A stretch of DNA of 64,000 nt from Silene conica (Eukaryota; Streptophyta; Magnoliopsida; Caryophyllales; Caryophyllaceae): the NCBI GenBank assembly GCA_029255685.2, contig CM055311.2, positions 15,708,952-15,772,951 of the forward strand, written 5' to 3'. Below are positions 49,609 through 63,168 of the stretch, piece by piece. Position 1 is the first letter of the stretch. Every line of letters starts with the position of its first letter. Made by a program: the position numbers and the translations under genes. The notes under the pieces were generated by a model. The model worked only from the letters and a program-made list of their open reading frames with translations, did no database searches and was not told where the DNA came from.

Positions 49609-52067
49609 AACATATAACCAAGTTGAAGTATACTTCATGAATCAATATAATGCATAACATAAGGGAACAAGTTTATGGAGTATATTCAAACAATCCCGAC
49701 ATATCAATTTCCATGTCATAACAACTAACCATATCATAAATCATTAAGATTTTACAATCCTATCCTCCTTAAAACATGGTTACGTCCCGTAACCCCATTA
49801 TAAATTTTTTTACGTCCAATGCTCAAGAAGACCACAGAAACAACAGTCACAAATCATCAAATAAGTTAATTACCCTATACTGGGCAATTATCAACCGGCT
49901 TTTAAAGCAATCAAAACACAGTTGGCAATCTCACGTTACGCACTGAAACAAAATCAGGATAACTAACACTTATATGCCCTTGAAATCTCTTTTAACACAA
50001 ACTTCAACTATTTACATCAATGTAGACAATCAGCTAATTCATAGTGTATAATTGATAAATTAAACATTTCATGCTCATAATCATATTATAGAAGCAAAAT
50101 CATATTATAGAAAAGCCATAAGACAAATTTTAACTAATGTAATTAACATGGGACATTAACATATTTCCCCAAGGCATACACCAATCTTAGATTAGCAAGT
50201 CAACTTAGCATTTCTAGGTATAAATAAGTTAAAATCGCATAGATACATTTCCCATCTACTCACATTACACCATTTATCATAAAGCCAGTAGTAAGGATAA
50301 CTTCCAAAATAAGATGTTTATATCATGTAGAACAATTTGCATATTCAGGCAAAATTTCATCAACATGTAGCTACAGATTCTATCATGTTGCAAAACAATT
50401 ACCATAATTATCAAACATCAGCTTTATCATGGATTATCACTTCGAAGACATTTTGAGACTTTCAAAACGATGAAGTTGTAATTAATGACAATCTACAATC
50501 ACGAATCATCTGACGATTTTTACAAGTTACAGATCGAAGACAAGACTAGCATCCCTACAAGTCACGTGTCAACCACATTACTAATTCAATGTATTGTGAT
50601 CTTATTCAAACATAACAATATGTACTTCACTTTGTGGCATAACCATATACATGAAGAAACTATAAAGATTATAATCGCAGGGTTACATCACATAATTCAT
50701 GTTTGATTAAACTTTTATATTTAAACTTTACCATTTCAACAATCATACATCACGCAACAACTTCCAAAAATCGTAATTAAATAACTGCTTAGCTGTTATG
50801 CGAGCTATTATCGTATTTAGGAAATATAAGGAATTAACTAACCAGAAGAAAGAGAACCAATTTCAAAGCTTAAGAAAATTATTTATAACAAATTTTACAA
50901 CTCAGTTGGTCTGAACAGAAACTTTACAACAATTGGACAGAAAATTGGGCAACTTGCAAAATTCACTATTAAATAACGACTCGTTAAGATTTTACGTGGT
51001 TTATCATTTTGAAAACGTGAATGAATATATTCTAAACAGTGGAGTTGGATTTATGCATAAACAATAAACACGTTTTAATTATTTATTTTCCAACAACATA
51101 GGTCAAAACGGACTGTGCAGTAACAATCTGACCACTGTCAACTAAAATATTTATTTCTCTCAAAAGATAACTCCTATTAACATTAAACCAAAGGCATGTA
51201 ATTTTCAACACATAACTATATAACATTCATGACTTAGGGAAACACATTCCGCATATCACTAGGCATGGATTGCTACGACAATTAGTAAAATAATAAAAAT
51301 CTTAAATCTCAAAATCCGATCTATTTCGCCTATTACGCCAATCAGTAAATTCTTGCAATGGATAAAGCATTCAGATAGAAAGTATACACACTCAGAATAG
51401 GAACAAAGCTATTGTCAACAAACACAACATCCGTTTCGGTCTACTAGCTTTACACACAGGAGTTAACTTGATTCCGCACCCTGTAACAACATTGTCTGGC
51501 TGGCTCTATTAACCATTCCAGTCAATTATGGTCATATCTCTCCTACATCTAACCTCCCAAGCAGCTATAGCTTATGGTGCTTCTATCATCAACTCATTAC
51601 ACACATCATTATACTATATCTCTACCTAAGGGTTCAGGGATCATATAGCCGCATGCATATCACCATACAAGTCAAACTCATATTTCAACTCAGATACTCA
51701 TACTTATATTCTCAAAACTTGAAAGTCATATAATTCAACCAACATTCAATATCATTATCATGCTTCACAATACAGATCCCCAACCATGTTTCACATCATA
51801 GGTTACCTCATTCCGCTCCTGTAAAACTTGTTAGTACAATATAGACAATATAGGCAAGGTCCGATCTTTTATCTTGTTACCACCAACTCGCTGCATAACT
51901 CAAGGGTTACCAGGTTAGACTGAAAGGGCCAGTGGCTTGGTTTGAGTGGGCCCCTAACTCATCCCAATCCTGGGGCTCCTAACAGTTACTAGCCTGGGGT
52001 TCATTTTATTTGACTCTTCCTATGTTCATTAATTTTATTCATTTGTTATTAGGCCTGAGGATCGTTC
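49609..52067 (-). other. Internal region of E, non-coding
   Basis: AT-rich, with no ORF over about 75 codons and no recognisable domain on either strand. Confidence 0.75.
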
Positions 52068-52082
52068 GCTCTGATACCACTT

Positions 52083-54835
52083 TGTAACAACCCCATTTAT
52101 CTATGAGCCTTTAGCAAGACATTCTCAAATAAATAGAGCTGTTACCATCTCGGAATGTCCGAGGTAGTGAATAACAAAGTAAACCCAACCAAAGTACTTT
52201 ATATAAAACTGATTAAATTTAAACTTTTGATATTACAACTACTACGCAAAGAATAAAGTACAACTGATAACATCTAAGTATGTGATCTTATTCTAACTAG
52301 GTCCAAGCCATGTCTCTCTCCATGCCCAAGCTCCTAATCCATCTGTCTCTGACCTGTAGAATCTACTCCCCATTCCGGATCATCGTAGGTGTACACGAAT
52401 ACACTGTCAACCTCGCGGTTGAGTAGGATAACACAAAAATAGATAAAGCAACAATTATGATATGCAAATGCAATGATATGCTCGAGCTCAAACTCAATCT
52501 CAATCACAATCTCAAACCCGTAAAACCCAGCCATACCGAACCTCCCGGCAGACTATAATCGGCCGTCGCCGAACACCAGCGTAACAGCTGAGGTCACCAG
52601 GTCTAGTCCTGCAGAACTAGCCTGGGCCCGATAATATCTCATCATCTCAAATCCGTATCCAATGCATATGCCATGCTCATGAATGCAAAAATATAATTAT
52701 TCAATCATGCTACCAAATGATGTAATGCTCATGCCATTACCAATAATCCACAATCAATCCAACCAATATTATTCTCATATCAAACATACTAGCATCCATA
52801 ACACACAATACCACCTCCATTCATAACACATCAAAGAGTGTAAGGTCAGTGTATCCTACCTGGAAGTGGCAAGTCTGCGAATAGAAGCCACCGTCTAGAA
52901 ATATTCCACTTCAAATTCAGTACCTAAAAACATTACTTAATATTAAATTCATCTATTCATACATCCAACATTACTAAATCACTCACTCATAACTAATTTA
53001 CTAATAGCTTCTTGCGACTAAGTACATATCAGCATGTCCGTACACGTACCAAAAATTATTAACAAAATATACATATCGATTATTACCCAAATAACTTACT
53101 ATATAAAGACTTACTAATTATGGACTTACTAAAAATAGTACTTACTAAATATAGCATTCCATCATTAAACAATTGTTACGGATTAAATAGTACTTACTAA
53201 AAATAAACTTGCTAAATTTAGACTTACTAATTATAACATACAAAGACAATAGCCACATTTTGCTAACTTTTGACATACTCAAACCAATACTAACATTAAA
53301 ATAAATTATAGTCTCAACAACAATTTAAATAACAAATACTAATAATATTTGTACTCTTACTATTTCAATAATAATATTAATAGTTTTAATACTAACATCT
53401 CAATTGATTAAACAATAGTAGCATAAATAAAAGTAACACATTCCCCACGCAAAAGAAAAACACGAACAGGATACACGAACAGGAAAACGTGAACAGCTCC
53501 GTACCGTGACCAACCACCCTTATTCACGCCCCTTCTGCCACCAAACGCAACCACCGCCTTCACCCATGTCACCACCCGACTCTCCCCTGTGCCACGGTGG
53601 TCCCAGGGACGAAGCCACTGGTTGTCGACACCACCAACACCACCCCATAGACGACAGTAAAACCCAGCACCCAAAACAACCCCCTTGTTTCACGCTGCAA
53701 CTACCCAAACGAAACCCACTCTAAAAACCTTACGCACGGCTAAGAAACACCATGAGAACCACCGTACGACACCCCTGCCTACCACCATATAAACTACCCT
53801 AACACACATCTAAACCGTGTACCTACTAAGTCTCAAAAACGCACGTAACTTCACACCCATAACACCCTGTTCTGAAAAGAACGAAACTCTGTTCTGACAC
53901 CACAACTAAACGCCCTTCGACGGTGGTCCTAGACAGCCAACAAAGACACAACAAGGATCCAAAAACGACTAATACACATCCTAGATACATAATATATGAA
54001 GATCAGAAACTATAAGAATGATTACATGAGTTTTCGAATGCAATGAAAACGACTGAAAACAGAAAAGGACGAAGTGTATGTGTGTGTACCTCTTTTCTTG
54101 CGCAAAACTACCACCCTTAGACCACCCTAGGCCACCGTGTAAACCTCCCTTCCTACTCTATGTGGCGGCTGCTGTATGATGTGTGTGATAGCCAGGTGTC
54201 GAAAAGATTAGGGTTAGGGTTTTGGTGAGTGTTTTATAGGGCTGCACACAAGGTTTGTGAAAAAGTCTAGTATATGGATATGAGCCTGTTTCAGAATTCG
54301 AGTTGGGCTGTCACACTTTGCACGCATCTCGAGGTCCCCAAAAAGATTTTAGAACCCGGTTCGATAACTACAACTCATACCCGACGCTTAACTAACCTCA
54401 TAAAAAAATAAAACACCTTATTCGATAAATTAATTATCGAATACAATGTTCAAATACTATCTTTACGTGCCAAAACAAAAACTAAAATAACAATATAAAA
54501 TTATTATCATTTACGTAAAATATATACAAAAATTAGAATTTAAATACCTTTACGACTTAAATAATAAAACCAGTATAGATGAGAAATAATTAGAAAATAA
54601 GAAATATATTTAATTATAGATATATTATCAAAATTAAAGGAAATACGAACGGAAGTCATTTTATGAAATAATTATCAAATACAAAAAATCATTATGAAAC
54701 ACAAAATAATCGTATGAGTACGATTTATTAAATAATAACAGTTTACGTAAAATAATTTATAAACATTTATTCGAAATACTCGTATAAAATATGGTTTGAC
54801 TGCCGTTGACCGAGGCTAAAATACGGGGTATTACA
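52083..54835 (-). repeat. 5' LTR of E
   Basis: It is the partner of 46697-49450. Its left edge adjoins the initiator tRNA-Met PBS. Confidence 0.9.
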
Positions 54836-54840
54836 AGTGG

Positions 54841-57235
54841 TCTTCATCGATGATATTTTGATTTTTTCGAAGACCGATGGGGAACATGCTGAGCATCTTT
54901 GAATTGTTCTTGAGATTCTGCGTCGAATGAAATGGTTTCCCAAGTTCTCTAAGTGCAAGTTCTGGTTATCTGAGGTATCTTTCCTTGGTCATGTGATTTC
55001 GACTGAGGGTGTGACGGTTGACCCATCCAAGATTGAGGCTGTGGTGGATTGGCATAGCCCTCAGGATGTTGGTAAGATTTGCAATTTTCTGGGTTTAGCA
55101 GTGTATTACCGCCGATTCATCAAAGACTTTTCAAAGCTAGCTAGACCGATGACCCAGCTATTGAAGAAAGCGACTAAGTTCCTTTGGACAGAGAGTTGTG
55201 AGAGTTTCTTTTAGGAGCTGAAGACCCGATTCACTACTGCTCCAGTGTTGACTCTACCGAAGAATGGTGTGGACTACGATATTTTCTGTGATGCTTATAA
55301 GCTAGAATTGGGATGTATTTTGATGCAGAGCCAGAAAGTGATTGCTTATTCTTCTAGACAGTTGCGATTTCACGAGGTGAACTATCCGACGCATGATTTC
55401 AAATTAGCTGTTGGAGTTCATGCGCTTAAGATGTGGCGATATTACTTGATTGGTTCTCATTGTCATATCTACATTGATCATAAGAGTTTGAGATACATTT
55501 TCACACAAAAGGACCTCAATATGAGACAGCGCCATTGGCTAGAGTTAGTCAAGGATTATGACATTGAGCTGATATATCATGAGGGTAAGGCTAATGTGGT
55601 TGCGGATGCTCTTAGCAGGAAGACTTCTCATTCCCTAAGTGTTACCCAAGTGTTACTTGAGGAGTTGTGTACTGAGTTCCGGAAGCTACGTCTTGAGATG
55701 GTTGGGACCGGATTCGACTACTTGGATGTTATGACTGCAGAGCCTACCTTGTTATGGGAGGTACGTCAGAGTTCGCCCACCGACGCGACTTACCAGAAGT
55801 TTAAAGCTAGGATTGCACAGTGGAGAGGCTAAGGACGTCGTGATTGATACTGACCGTTTTCTTCGATTTCGTGGCCGTTTGTACGTCCCCGATGCTCCTG
55901 ATTTGAGAAAGAGGGTTTTGGATGAGGCACATCTAGCTCCGTATTCGATTCTCCCCGGTGGTGAGAATATGCACAAGAACCTGCGAATTTCGTTCTACTC
56001 CCCCGGGATGAAGAGTGATATTTTGGCCTATGTGGGTTAATGATTGACGTGCCAACAGGTTATGATCGAGCACAAGAGACCCGGTGGTCTGCTACAGCTT
56101 CTTCACGTTCTCTAGTGGAAATGGGAGTCTTTTTCGATGGATTTCGTTACAGCTTTGCCGAAGACCGTGGGTGGTAAAGATGTTGTTTGGGTAGTGGTCG
56201 ATCATTTGTCCAAGTGTGCGAGGTTCATCCCTATCAAAGAAACTTGGAACATGGACCGCCATGCCAGAGCTTATGTTGATGAGATCGTCAGATATCACGG
56301 TTTTCTTAAGGAGATAGTGTCAGATCGAGATGCCCGGTTCTATCGAGATTTTTGAAGCCCCTCCAGGAGGCTATGGGTAGCCGTTTGCTGATGAGTACTA
56401 CTTTTCATGTCGCGGCCGATGGTCAGTCCGAGAGGACCATCCAGACTTTAGAGGATCTTCTTTGAGCATGTGCCTTGGACTTTCAGACTTCTTGGGAGAG
56501 ATGTTTACCGTTGGTTGAGTTCTCCTACAACAACAGTTACCATGCTTCTATCAAGATTGATCCTTATGAGGCTTTGTATGACCGGAAGTGTCGCAATCCT
56601 ATCTGTTGGGATCAGTCCAGCGACACCAGAGATCTTGGACCCGAGCAGTTATCCGAGAGTATTGATAATGTTCATCTAATCCGAGGGAGAATGAAAGCCG
56701 CTTAGGACCGTCAGAAATCTTCTGCTGATGTTCTTCACCGACCGTTAGAGTTCGAGGTGGGTGATCGATTGTTCCTTAAAGTTTCCCCGATGAAAGGCGT
56801 CAAAATATTTGGAGTCAAAGGAAAATTTGAGCCTAAAATATATTGGCTCGTACGAGATCGTGAAGAGGATTGGTGTCGTTGCTTATCGTCTGGACTTGCC
56901 TCCTAATTTGGGCAAGGTTCACAGCGTTTTTCATGTTTCGCAACTTCGGAAGTACGTAAGTGATTCGAGTCATGTCCTCGAGCAAGAGATTGTCAACCTA
57001 GTGCCAAGTCTTGCCTTCGAAGAGCGACCGTTGAAGATTTTAGATCGCCAAGATAGGAAACTGCAGAGCAAGGTGGTGTCATTGGTGAAAGTATTATGGA
57101 AGTGCGGCGATGCTGAAGAGGAGACTTGGGAAACCGAAGCTTTGATACTGGCCAAGCATCCGAACCTGTTTGATAGAGGTAAATTTCTTAGATTCCTTTC
57201 GTTCAAGTTTCAAGGACGAAACTTTTTAAAAGGTG
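54841..57235 (+). pseudogene. RT C-terminal half, RNase H, integrase and chromodomain region of F
   Basis: After E the RT resumes at its catalytic site (FIDDILIFSKT). Next come the RT connection (SFLGHVISTEGVTVDPSKI), RNase H (FCDAYKLELGCILMQ, YIDHKSLRYIFTQKDLN), integrase zinc and core regions (MDFVTALPKTVGGKDVVWVV, IVSDRDARF) and a C-terminal region with KVHSVFHVSQLRKYV followed by VLWKCGDAEEETWETE, a chromodomain-like end. Chromodomains target integration to heterochromatin. Many breaks; not expected to function. Confidence 0.85.
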
Positions 57236-57242
57236 GGGTAAT
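57205..57242 (+). other. Hairpin and PPT preceding the F 3' LTR
   Basis: AAGTTTC (57205-57211) and GAAACTT (57218-57224) form a perfect 7-bp stem with a 6-nt loop. The purine-rich AAAAGGTGGGG tract follows and the LTR starts at 57243. Confidence 0.7.
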
Positions 57243-59766
57243 TGTAATATCCTGTATTTTTAAAATCCGTAATTTTTAATAATTTAAATAAATTTCGGAA
57301 AATTTATATATTTTAATTAATTTCGTAAACTTACAATTTAAGAAAATCGAATAAGTTCCATTTTAAGGTTATATAAATCTTAAGATGTTAAATTCTCGCT
57401 TGACATTGTCATTTACAAATATTTCCGACTCAATTTCCGATCCTTCCACTTAAAACCCGACTTCTCTTCTTAATCTAAAAAGAAAATGAGATGTGTAACT
57501 ATTCACTCATCCTCAACCTCCTTAGAACCTTAAACCTCCATCCTTCATTTCTAAACATTCAAGTTCACAAAAATCCTTCTAGTGAACTCATTTCTTATCC
57601 GATTAAGGTAATTCTTTCGCCTTCGCGTCCCTAAGATCGATATCGTTCTTTTAGTACCATCTTTCATGCGTTTCGAGGCGGCCGAATGCCAGAATGTTTT
57701 CCCCTATTTTCGAAATTGATTAACTTTAACTTGTTTTTGTCGTTGTTTTTAGGTGGTGATCTTGACAACCCATAAATGGACTTGTTTGTTATTGAAGATT
57801 CGTTTGAGGAATAGCAAGGAAAAGGTAACCTTAATGAGAAAAGCTCGACTTATGTCATAAAGCACCATTTATGTCAAATTACTTGTGGTTTATGGAATAA
57901 GTTGTGATTATAGATCTTAGGAACCTACTTGATGTTTATAATCTTATTTGTGTTAAGAATTATGTTGCAATTTCATGTGGGTACATGTAGTGTTTTATGT
58001 GATATGAGCATGGATGATAGTGATTAATGGAAATTGGGTATGTTAATCTTGTTATGGATAATTAGGATTACATCACATGTGTAATTAATGGGTATTGTAT
58101 TATGGGTGTGTTGATTTTCATATAGGAATCAAAGATTGGGAACGATTTTTATAAAATTGTGTTGTTTCCCATATCGCGATTTGGGTTTTCCTGAGAAGGG
58201 CTCCTAGTCGGTCGACCGGCAGACGGTTGGCAACCGGCTGAGAACCCGTTCTTTACCTTCTAAAAAGTTTGCGTAGTATTTGTGCATGGGGCTCCCAGCC
58301 GGGTGGCCGGCTGCCGGTCCACCAGCTGAGAGAACCTTCTTGGTTGAGTTTTAGCATTTTTGGAAAGGTTGGGAGAGACCCTTAGCCGGATGCCCGACAG
58401 CCGGTTTGTTAACTATGAGTCCCATTCCCTTTGAAAATCGTAGAATGGTTATGAGAGGGGTTGTCAGTCGGGTGGCCGGCAGCCGGTCCACCGGAAGTTG
58501 AGGACCTTTTCTCTTGTTATTTTTCAATAGAGGCTGAAGTGAGAAGATGGTCGGCTGTGAGTCCCTGCTCTTACAAAGGTTGTTTTATTCGTGATCGATT
58601 GTTCCGATTTGATTGATTCTTTTTCCATATGACTTATATGCTTGTATGCTATCATATGGTGTCCTATGTTCCAGTGATGTATTGGGTCATAGTTCGTGTA
58701 GTGGTACGTATTGGAATATGTCTGAGTCGGGACCTCTAAAGCACAATACGTATCTTTGTTTGCTTACGTATTGAACTATGCCTGAGTCGGGGCATCTGGT
58801 TGGATACGTGTGTGTGTGTGTTGCGTATCGGGTCATGTCTGAGTCGGGACCTTTGAGCCGTTACGTGTGTGTTTGATGCATTGGGACATGCCTGAGTTTG
58901 GGCCTCTGTTTCCTTTGTGAGCTTGGTTGACCGTGGCGGATCATGTCTGAGTCGGGACCTCTGGTTTTGCTACGAAGGGTGATCTACACATTGGGTTAGC
59001 TATAGTCGTTGAGGTCGTGCCCAAAGTTTTGTTGTCGAGTGTTGCTTGATGCCCAAGTCGGGGCCTATGAACCAATGCGACCTGATTGTGTCTATTCATG
59101 CCTCAGTCGGGGTCTATGATTTTGATGCTGCTGATTAACTTTGTCTAGTATTCCCTGAGTTGGGGACTGACTTAGATACTGCTGAATAATTGTGTCTAGC
59201 TTTGCCTGAGTTGGGGTATTGTTCAAAATGTTGCTGAATGTGTAGTTTAGTTAGGCCTGAGTCGGGGCTTCTGGACTAAATAACAAAGTTATGTATACTT
59301 GAGATGACAATATATGGATTTATGCTTCTCATGATTTTATTTATGTTGGAGCATGCTTATGTGTATAACATGTTTATCTGCTTATGTGTTTAATGACAAT
59401 AGACGGCTGCGAGAACCTCTAGTTACTCCCCACTGACTATGGCGTACATGTTTTCATGTATGTAAGTTGGTGCTGATGTGCAGGGGATAAACGTGAAAGC
59501 TAGCGAGCGATGCTATGGGATTGACATGATTTACCTTATTTCGTTTAGCTAGACTCTACTTTACTGTTCTGGTACCCGTGGGATATGCTATCCCGGGTTG
59601 ATAAAGTTTTGTATTTCACTTTATAACTTATCTAGTTTTGTTTTCTTCCGCATTTTGGTTTAGTCATTCACCTCGCATGTTTTATAATCATGTCAAAAAG
59701 TTTAAATTCCGCGCATTTTTCCGCATATTGTGTGTTTATATTTCCACTGTCGCGAGGGGTTTTTCA
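57243..59766 (+). repeat. 3' LTR of F
   Basis: It starts TGTAATATCCTGTATTT and is followed directly by the duplication AATAC. It repeats the two internal arrays of the 5' LTR with several differences. Confidence 0.85.
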
Positions 59767-59771
59767 AATAC

Positions 59772-60310
59772 ACTTTCGAGTTTTATTTGAGAATTCCGTA
59801 AGCATTGGTGTGACGAGTTTTGTTCCAAATTCAGTTATCGTTTGACGAGTTTTCGAATATAAATACAAGTTATAATCAATATATCTTGAGTATAGCTCAG
59901 CATTGGTTGAGTAAGCCTAGCTCACGCAAATATTCTTTGTTTCCTATGATCTAATTATTTCACAAAACCACATAAAAATTACAGATTTGAATCACTTTCA
60001 GAATGTTCTTAAAACCGTATAAACCATACCAAATTCAATAATCAGACGATGTCAGCTATTGTCCAGTTTAATAAATTCCGCAACAAACTCACGAGTTTTA
60101 TTCTTTGAGTAGAATTTGTATCAATTTCAGTTGTATAACTAAGAAATACGCATTTGGTGGAGCGCGCACCTACCTTATGACGATGTTTAGCTGACAAATT
60201 CGGGTAACAAGCGCGCTCGAAGACCCTAAGATGATCGTAGGATGGTTCTTTGAGGGATAAGGCCGAGGTGGGGTGCGGTATTCAAGGAGTTTAGTAATAC
60301 AAATGTTATG
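59772..60310. other. Unassigned AT-rich sequence
   Basis: It continues the target DNA of F. No ORF, RNA gene or repeat is recognised. Confidence 0.4.
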
Positions 60311-62600
60311 TAAGTGTACTACAGCATGTAGTGCATCGACCTAGAAGGATGAGGGAAGGGACACATAATGCAAAAATGCAAGAACAATTTCATTTATTTG
60401 ATGGATCATGCGTTCAACTTTTTTATTTTGTGACAAAGTTTGGGACAAGAAAACTAAAAAATGAGGCCGTTTTGATTCGCAACATTAAAGCATTAAGAGA
60501 TGTTGAATTCTTAGCCTAAGTCACTTTGAAAGGATTTAATTTCACGCTTAAATTGAGTTTTAACATAGGCTCGCAATTTTATGAATTTAGCATAAACTTT
60601 GGATTTAAATTTACGCGGATAAACCCAAACAAATAAACTGTGTAAAATTATCAATGAGAAGAAGTTAATATTAATAACTACTATTGCTTAAAAGAGGTGA
60701 CGTTTCACAAGTCGCAATGAATAATAACAAACAGAGCTTCAATCATGGATAACGAATCATTAGACGGAAGATGTTTATGTTTACTGACTCACGAATGGCA
60801 GGGAATTGAGCTAGGATCTGAATCTGAGCCTTAGACCTAAGAACTTGTGTTACGAGATATCGGGATATGTCGAGATATCGACATATTCACAATTAAGAAA
60901 TACGGTATCGTAATATATCGTATAGAATATTATTATGATTTTCTAGAATAATTTATATTTGAGAGCGATATTATCTGATCTTCGGTAGTATTATATATAC
61001 ATCGCAATTGTAATAGTTAGAGGCACGAACGATTATCAATAAAACTACGATTACCTTATGAATTCTTCCATCCCTATTTCTATTAACTTGTAAAACTAAA
61101 GCACCAGCAAGGTGGCCAAGGCAATAATGCCAGACATTGGAAGCAAGAGCCACGAAGTGTTGGTACGAGACGGACTTTGTTTGGACGTGGACACGGAAGA
61201 GGGCGGCACTAGAGATAACTCACCATCATTATTGCTCATTATAATGATTTTCCCAAGTGTTAAATCCTTAATAGAGAAACCAAATAGATCAAATTCAATA
61301 GAAACATTATTTTCTTTAGTGAATTGTCTAACGGAAATAAGGTTTTTGATGATCTGCGGTGTGTACAGGATATTGTGAAGGTCTAAAGTGCGATTTTGTG
61401 CAGTAATGGTTAAGGTTCCCGGGCCGCGAATTTGAAAACTAGAAGCATTACCAACATAAATAGAACTAGTTTTCCCATAATTTGAAAAATTAGGTATCAT
61501 ACCTGTATCGGAAATAAGATGGGACAAGTTTACCGTACCCATGAACAATTGTCCATAATCTGGTGAACCATTGTCCATAATCTGGTGGTTGCAACGACGT
61601 GGATTGAAAGGCTAGGCCAAGGCCTGTATCTTGAGTGAATTCATCACCAATTAGGTATGCTTGACTATAACCACGACCGCCTTGGGACAGTCGTGAGATG
61701 GCTCTGTTGGATGAGCCATAAGAACGATCATAGGGTTGTGTCCAAGACTGTTAGGGGGTTGTCATCTTGGGTAGGTTGGGTATGGGCATGAAGGAGTGGC
61801 CCACGACGCAACCCATGGAGAAGGAGTACCTCCGATTCTCGTAAAAGGAGGGGAAGCAACGAATTTATTGGATTTATTATTGTTGCGATTGTTGTTATTT
61901 TTAGAACCCGGTTTATTATTCTATCATTTTCGACCACCATAATTACGATTGAACGGACATTCTCTAGGCTGCGAAGACGGATTAAGTATGTTTCGTCAAA
62001 CGATGACTCACATGGAGGAGGAGTTGGAGTAACCAGATTGGTATCGTGTTCATGACAGATGGACTGGCGATGTTGCTCCGATCCAACTCAAGCATGCTAC
62101 ACGCGGTCTCGAAAGATGGTAACGTATGATTAATATAGAATGTGACGGTATCATAAGCAATGAGAACGCCTCGAACCAGTTGCATTACAGGCCGTTGTTC
62201 ATTGACAGCGGCATCCACATCTTTTAATTGTCCAACCAATTCACGAAGCTTCAGATTATTAAAATCCTGCTTGAGAGAAGCGGCACGAGCGCCATTGTTG
62301 TTGAAGAATATGTTCTTGACACGGCTCCACGCCACTTGGGAAGTAGATTCCGGCTCAAGGACATGATACAATAGGTCATCGGAGAGTGTGTCGCAGATGC
62401 AGTGAAGAACATGAGCATCGAAATCGCACCACAAATTTTAGAGCTCGTAAGTTCCAGCTGGAGGAGGAGTCTCATCAATGTGGTGAAGGGCCTTATAACC
62501 ACAAGCATGAAGGATGAATTAATTCACCCAAGAAGCAAAATAAACCTTACATCCATCTAACGCATGTCCTTTATTTTGAATTTTGGAAACTGTGTAGACA
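60311..62600 (-). mobile_element. Decayed Ty1/copia relic G (Ale/Retrofit-like)
   Basis: Minus-strand text shows gag at about 61980-62450 (CDTLSDDLLYHVLEPE, VAWSRVKNIFFNNNGARAAS), then a protease to pre-integrase stretch at about 61090-61580 (ILYTPQIIKNLISVRQFTKE, VSIEFDLFGFSIKDL) and traces of the integrase core at about 60310-60640. The wording of these motifs is that of the Ale/Retrofit lineage. RT and LTRs are not seen, so it is a fragment. It is heavily broken (more than ten breaks) and is one of the older items here. A solo LTR sits inside it at 60848-61085. Confidence 0.7.
60848..61085 (+). mobile_element. Probable solo LTR inside G
   Basis: A 238-bp unit starting TGTTACGAGATATC is flanked by ACTTG on both sides (60843-60847 and 61086-61090). 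It interrupts the pre-integrase region of G: WHYCLGHLAGALVLQV is on one side and integrase text on the other. The size fits a short copia LTR, and orientation is taken from the TGTTA end. No internal region is present. Confidence 0.5.
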
Positions 62601-62730
62601 AGATGGAGTCTCAATTAGTCGATGTGGAAGATGTGATTAGTTGGGATTCCTTTTCATCGTAGCGTAAGGCTAGACAAAGACGATGGCTTCCGAAGAAATG
62701 CACAGTAATAATTTAAAACCCTAGCGTGAT
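62601..62730. other. Short unassigned spacer
   Basis: Nothing recognisable between the copia relic and the LTR at 62731. Confidence 0.3.
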
Positions 62731-62963
62731 TGATGCGTGCATATTTTATATATTTTTTAGCATCTTTTGGCACGCATTTCCATGCATTTTCATGCGTTGG
62801 ACAGAGACAGTTGGACAACAATTGAGCATCTTTTGGCACGCATTTCCATGCATTAAAAACCCTAGTCGATGTGGAAGATTTTGGAAGATATGAGCCTAAA
62901 CCGGGAGAAAGATGAAGAACAGAGGCAGTTGGACAACAATTGAGCATTTTGGTCTGATAGAAG

Positions 62964-63168
62964 CTCGATCGAGGACTGGCTTTTACTCAATCGAAGAGTT
63001 GCAGCAGAGGAAATGCTCGACACCTACTCGATCGAGGAGTTTACAGGAAAAACAGTGGGATCGAGGATTCTGCAAATGCTCGATCGAAGAGATGCAGGGA
63101 GAAGCTGCTCGATCGAAGAGTTTTGGAGGAAAAGTTGCTCGATCGAGTGATTCTTGAACTCGATCGAG
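62964..63168. repeat. CTCGATCGAG palindrome cluster in LTR H
   Basis: Nine full or degenerate copies start at 62964, 62986, 63016, 63027, 63056, 63079, 63108, 63138 and 63159. Spacings cluster at 21-23 and 29-30 bp, with one of 11 bp. Confidence 0.8.

Larger units (their letters stand above)
46697..54835 (-). mobile_element. Long-LTR non-coding retroelement E (same family as D)
   Basis: LTRs 46697-49450 (2,754 bp) and 52083-54835 (2,753 bp) lie in minus orientation, flanked by the duplication AGTGG (46692-46696 and 54836-54840). The PBS (complement of TGGTATCAGAGC) is at 52068-52079 and the PPT at about 49451-49465. The internal region is only 2.6 kb and has no gag or pol. About 50 differences between LTRs (about 1.8%) suggest about 0.7 million years. 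LTR ends, PPT, hairpins and the sequence near the PBS are shared with D and J. Structurally whole, never coding. It inserted in the RT of F. Confidence 0.9.
41953..59766 (+). mobile_element. Ty3/gypsy chromovirus F, old, interrupted by E
   Basis: The LTRs are 41953-44457 and 57243-59766 with the 5-bp duplication AATAC on both sides (41948-41952 and 59767-59771). The PBS is complementary to initiator tRNA-Met (TGGTATCAAAGCG from 44460). The domain order is gag, protease, RT, RNase H, integrase and a C-terminal chromodomain-like segment, which with the LTR start TGTAA suggests a Tekay/Del-type chromovirus. It is about 9.7 kb without E. LTRs differ by several percent with many small indels (roughly 6-8% by eye), suggesting about 2.5-3 million years. 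It is thoroughly broken, with more than ten breaks. Confidence 0.88.

Noticed and set aside
62912-63157. A Ser/Arg-rich ORF over the palindrome cluster in LTR H
   Set aside because: It is produced by the CTCGATCGAG repeats and lies upstream of the LTR TATA box.
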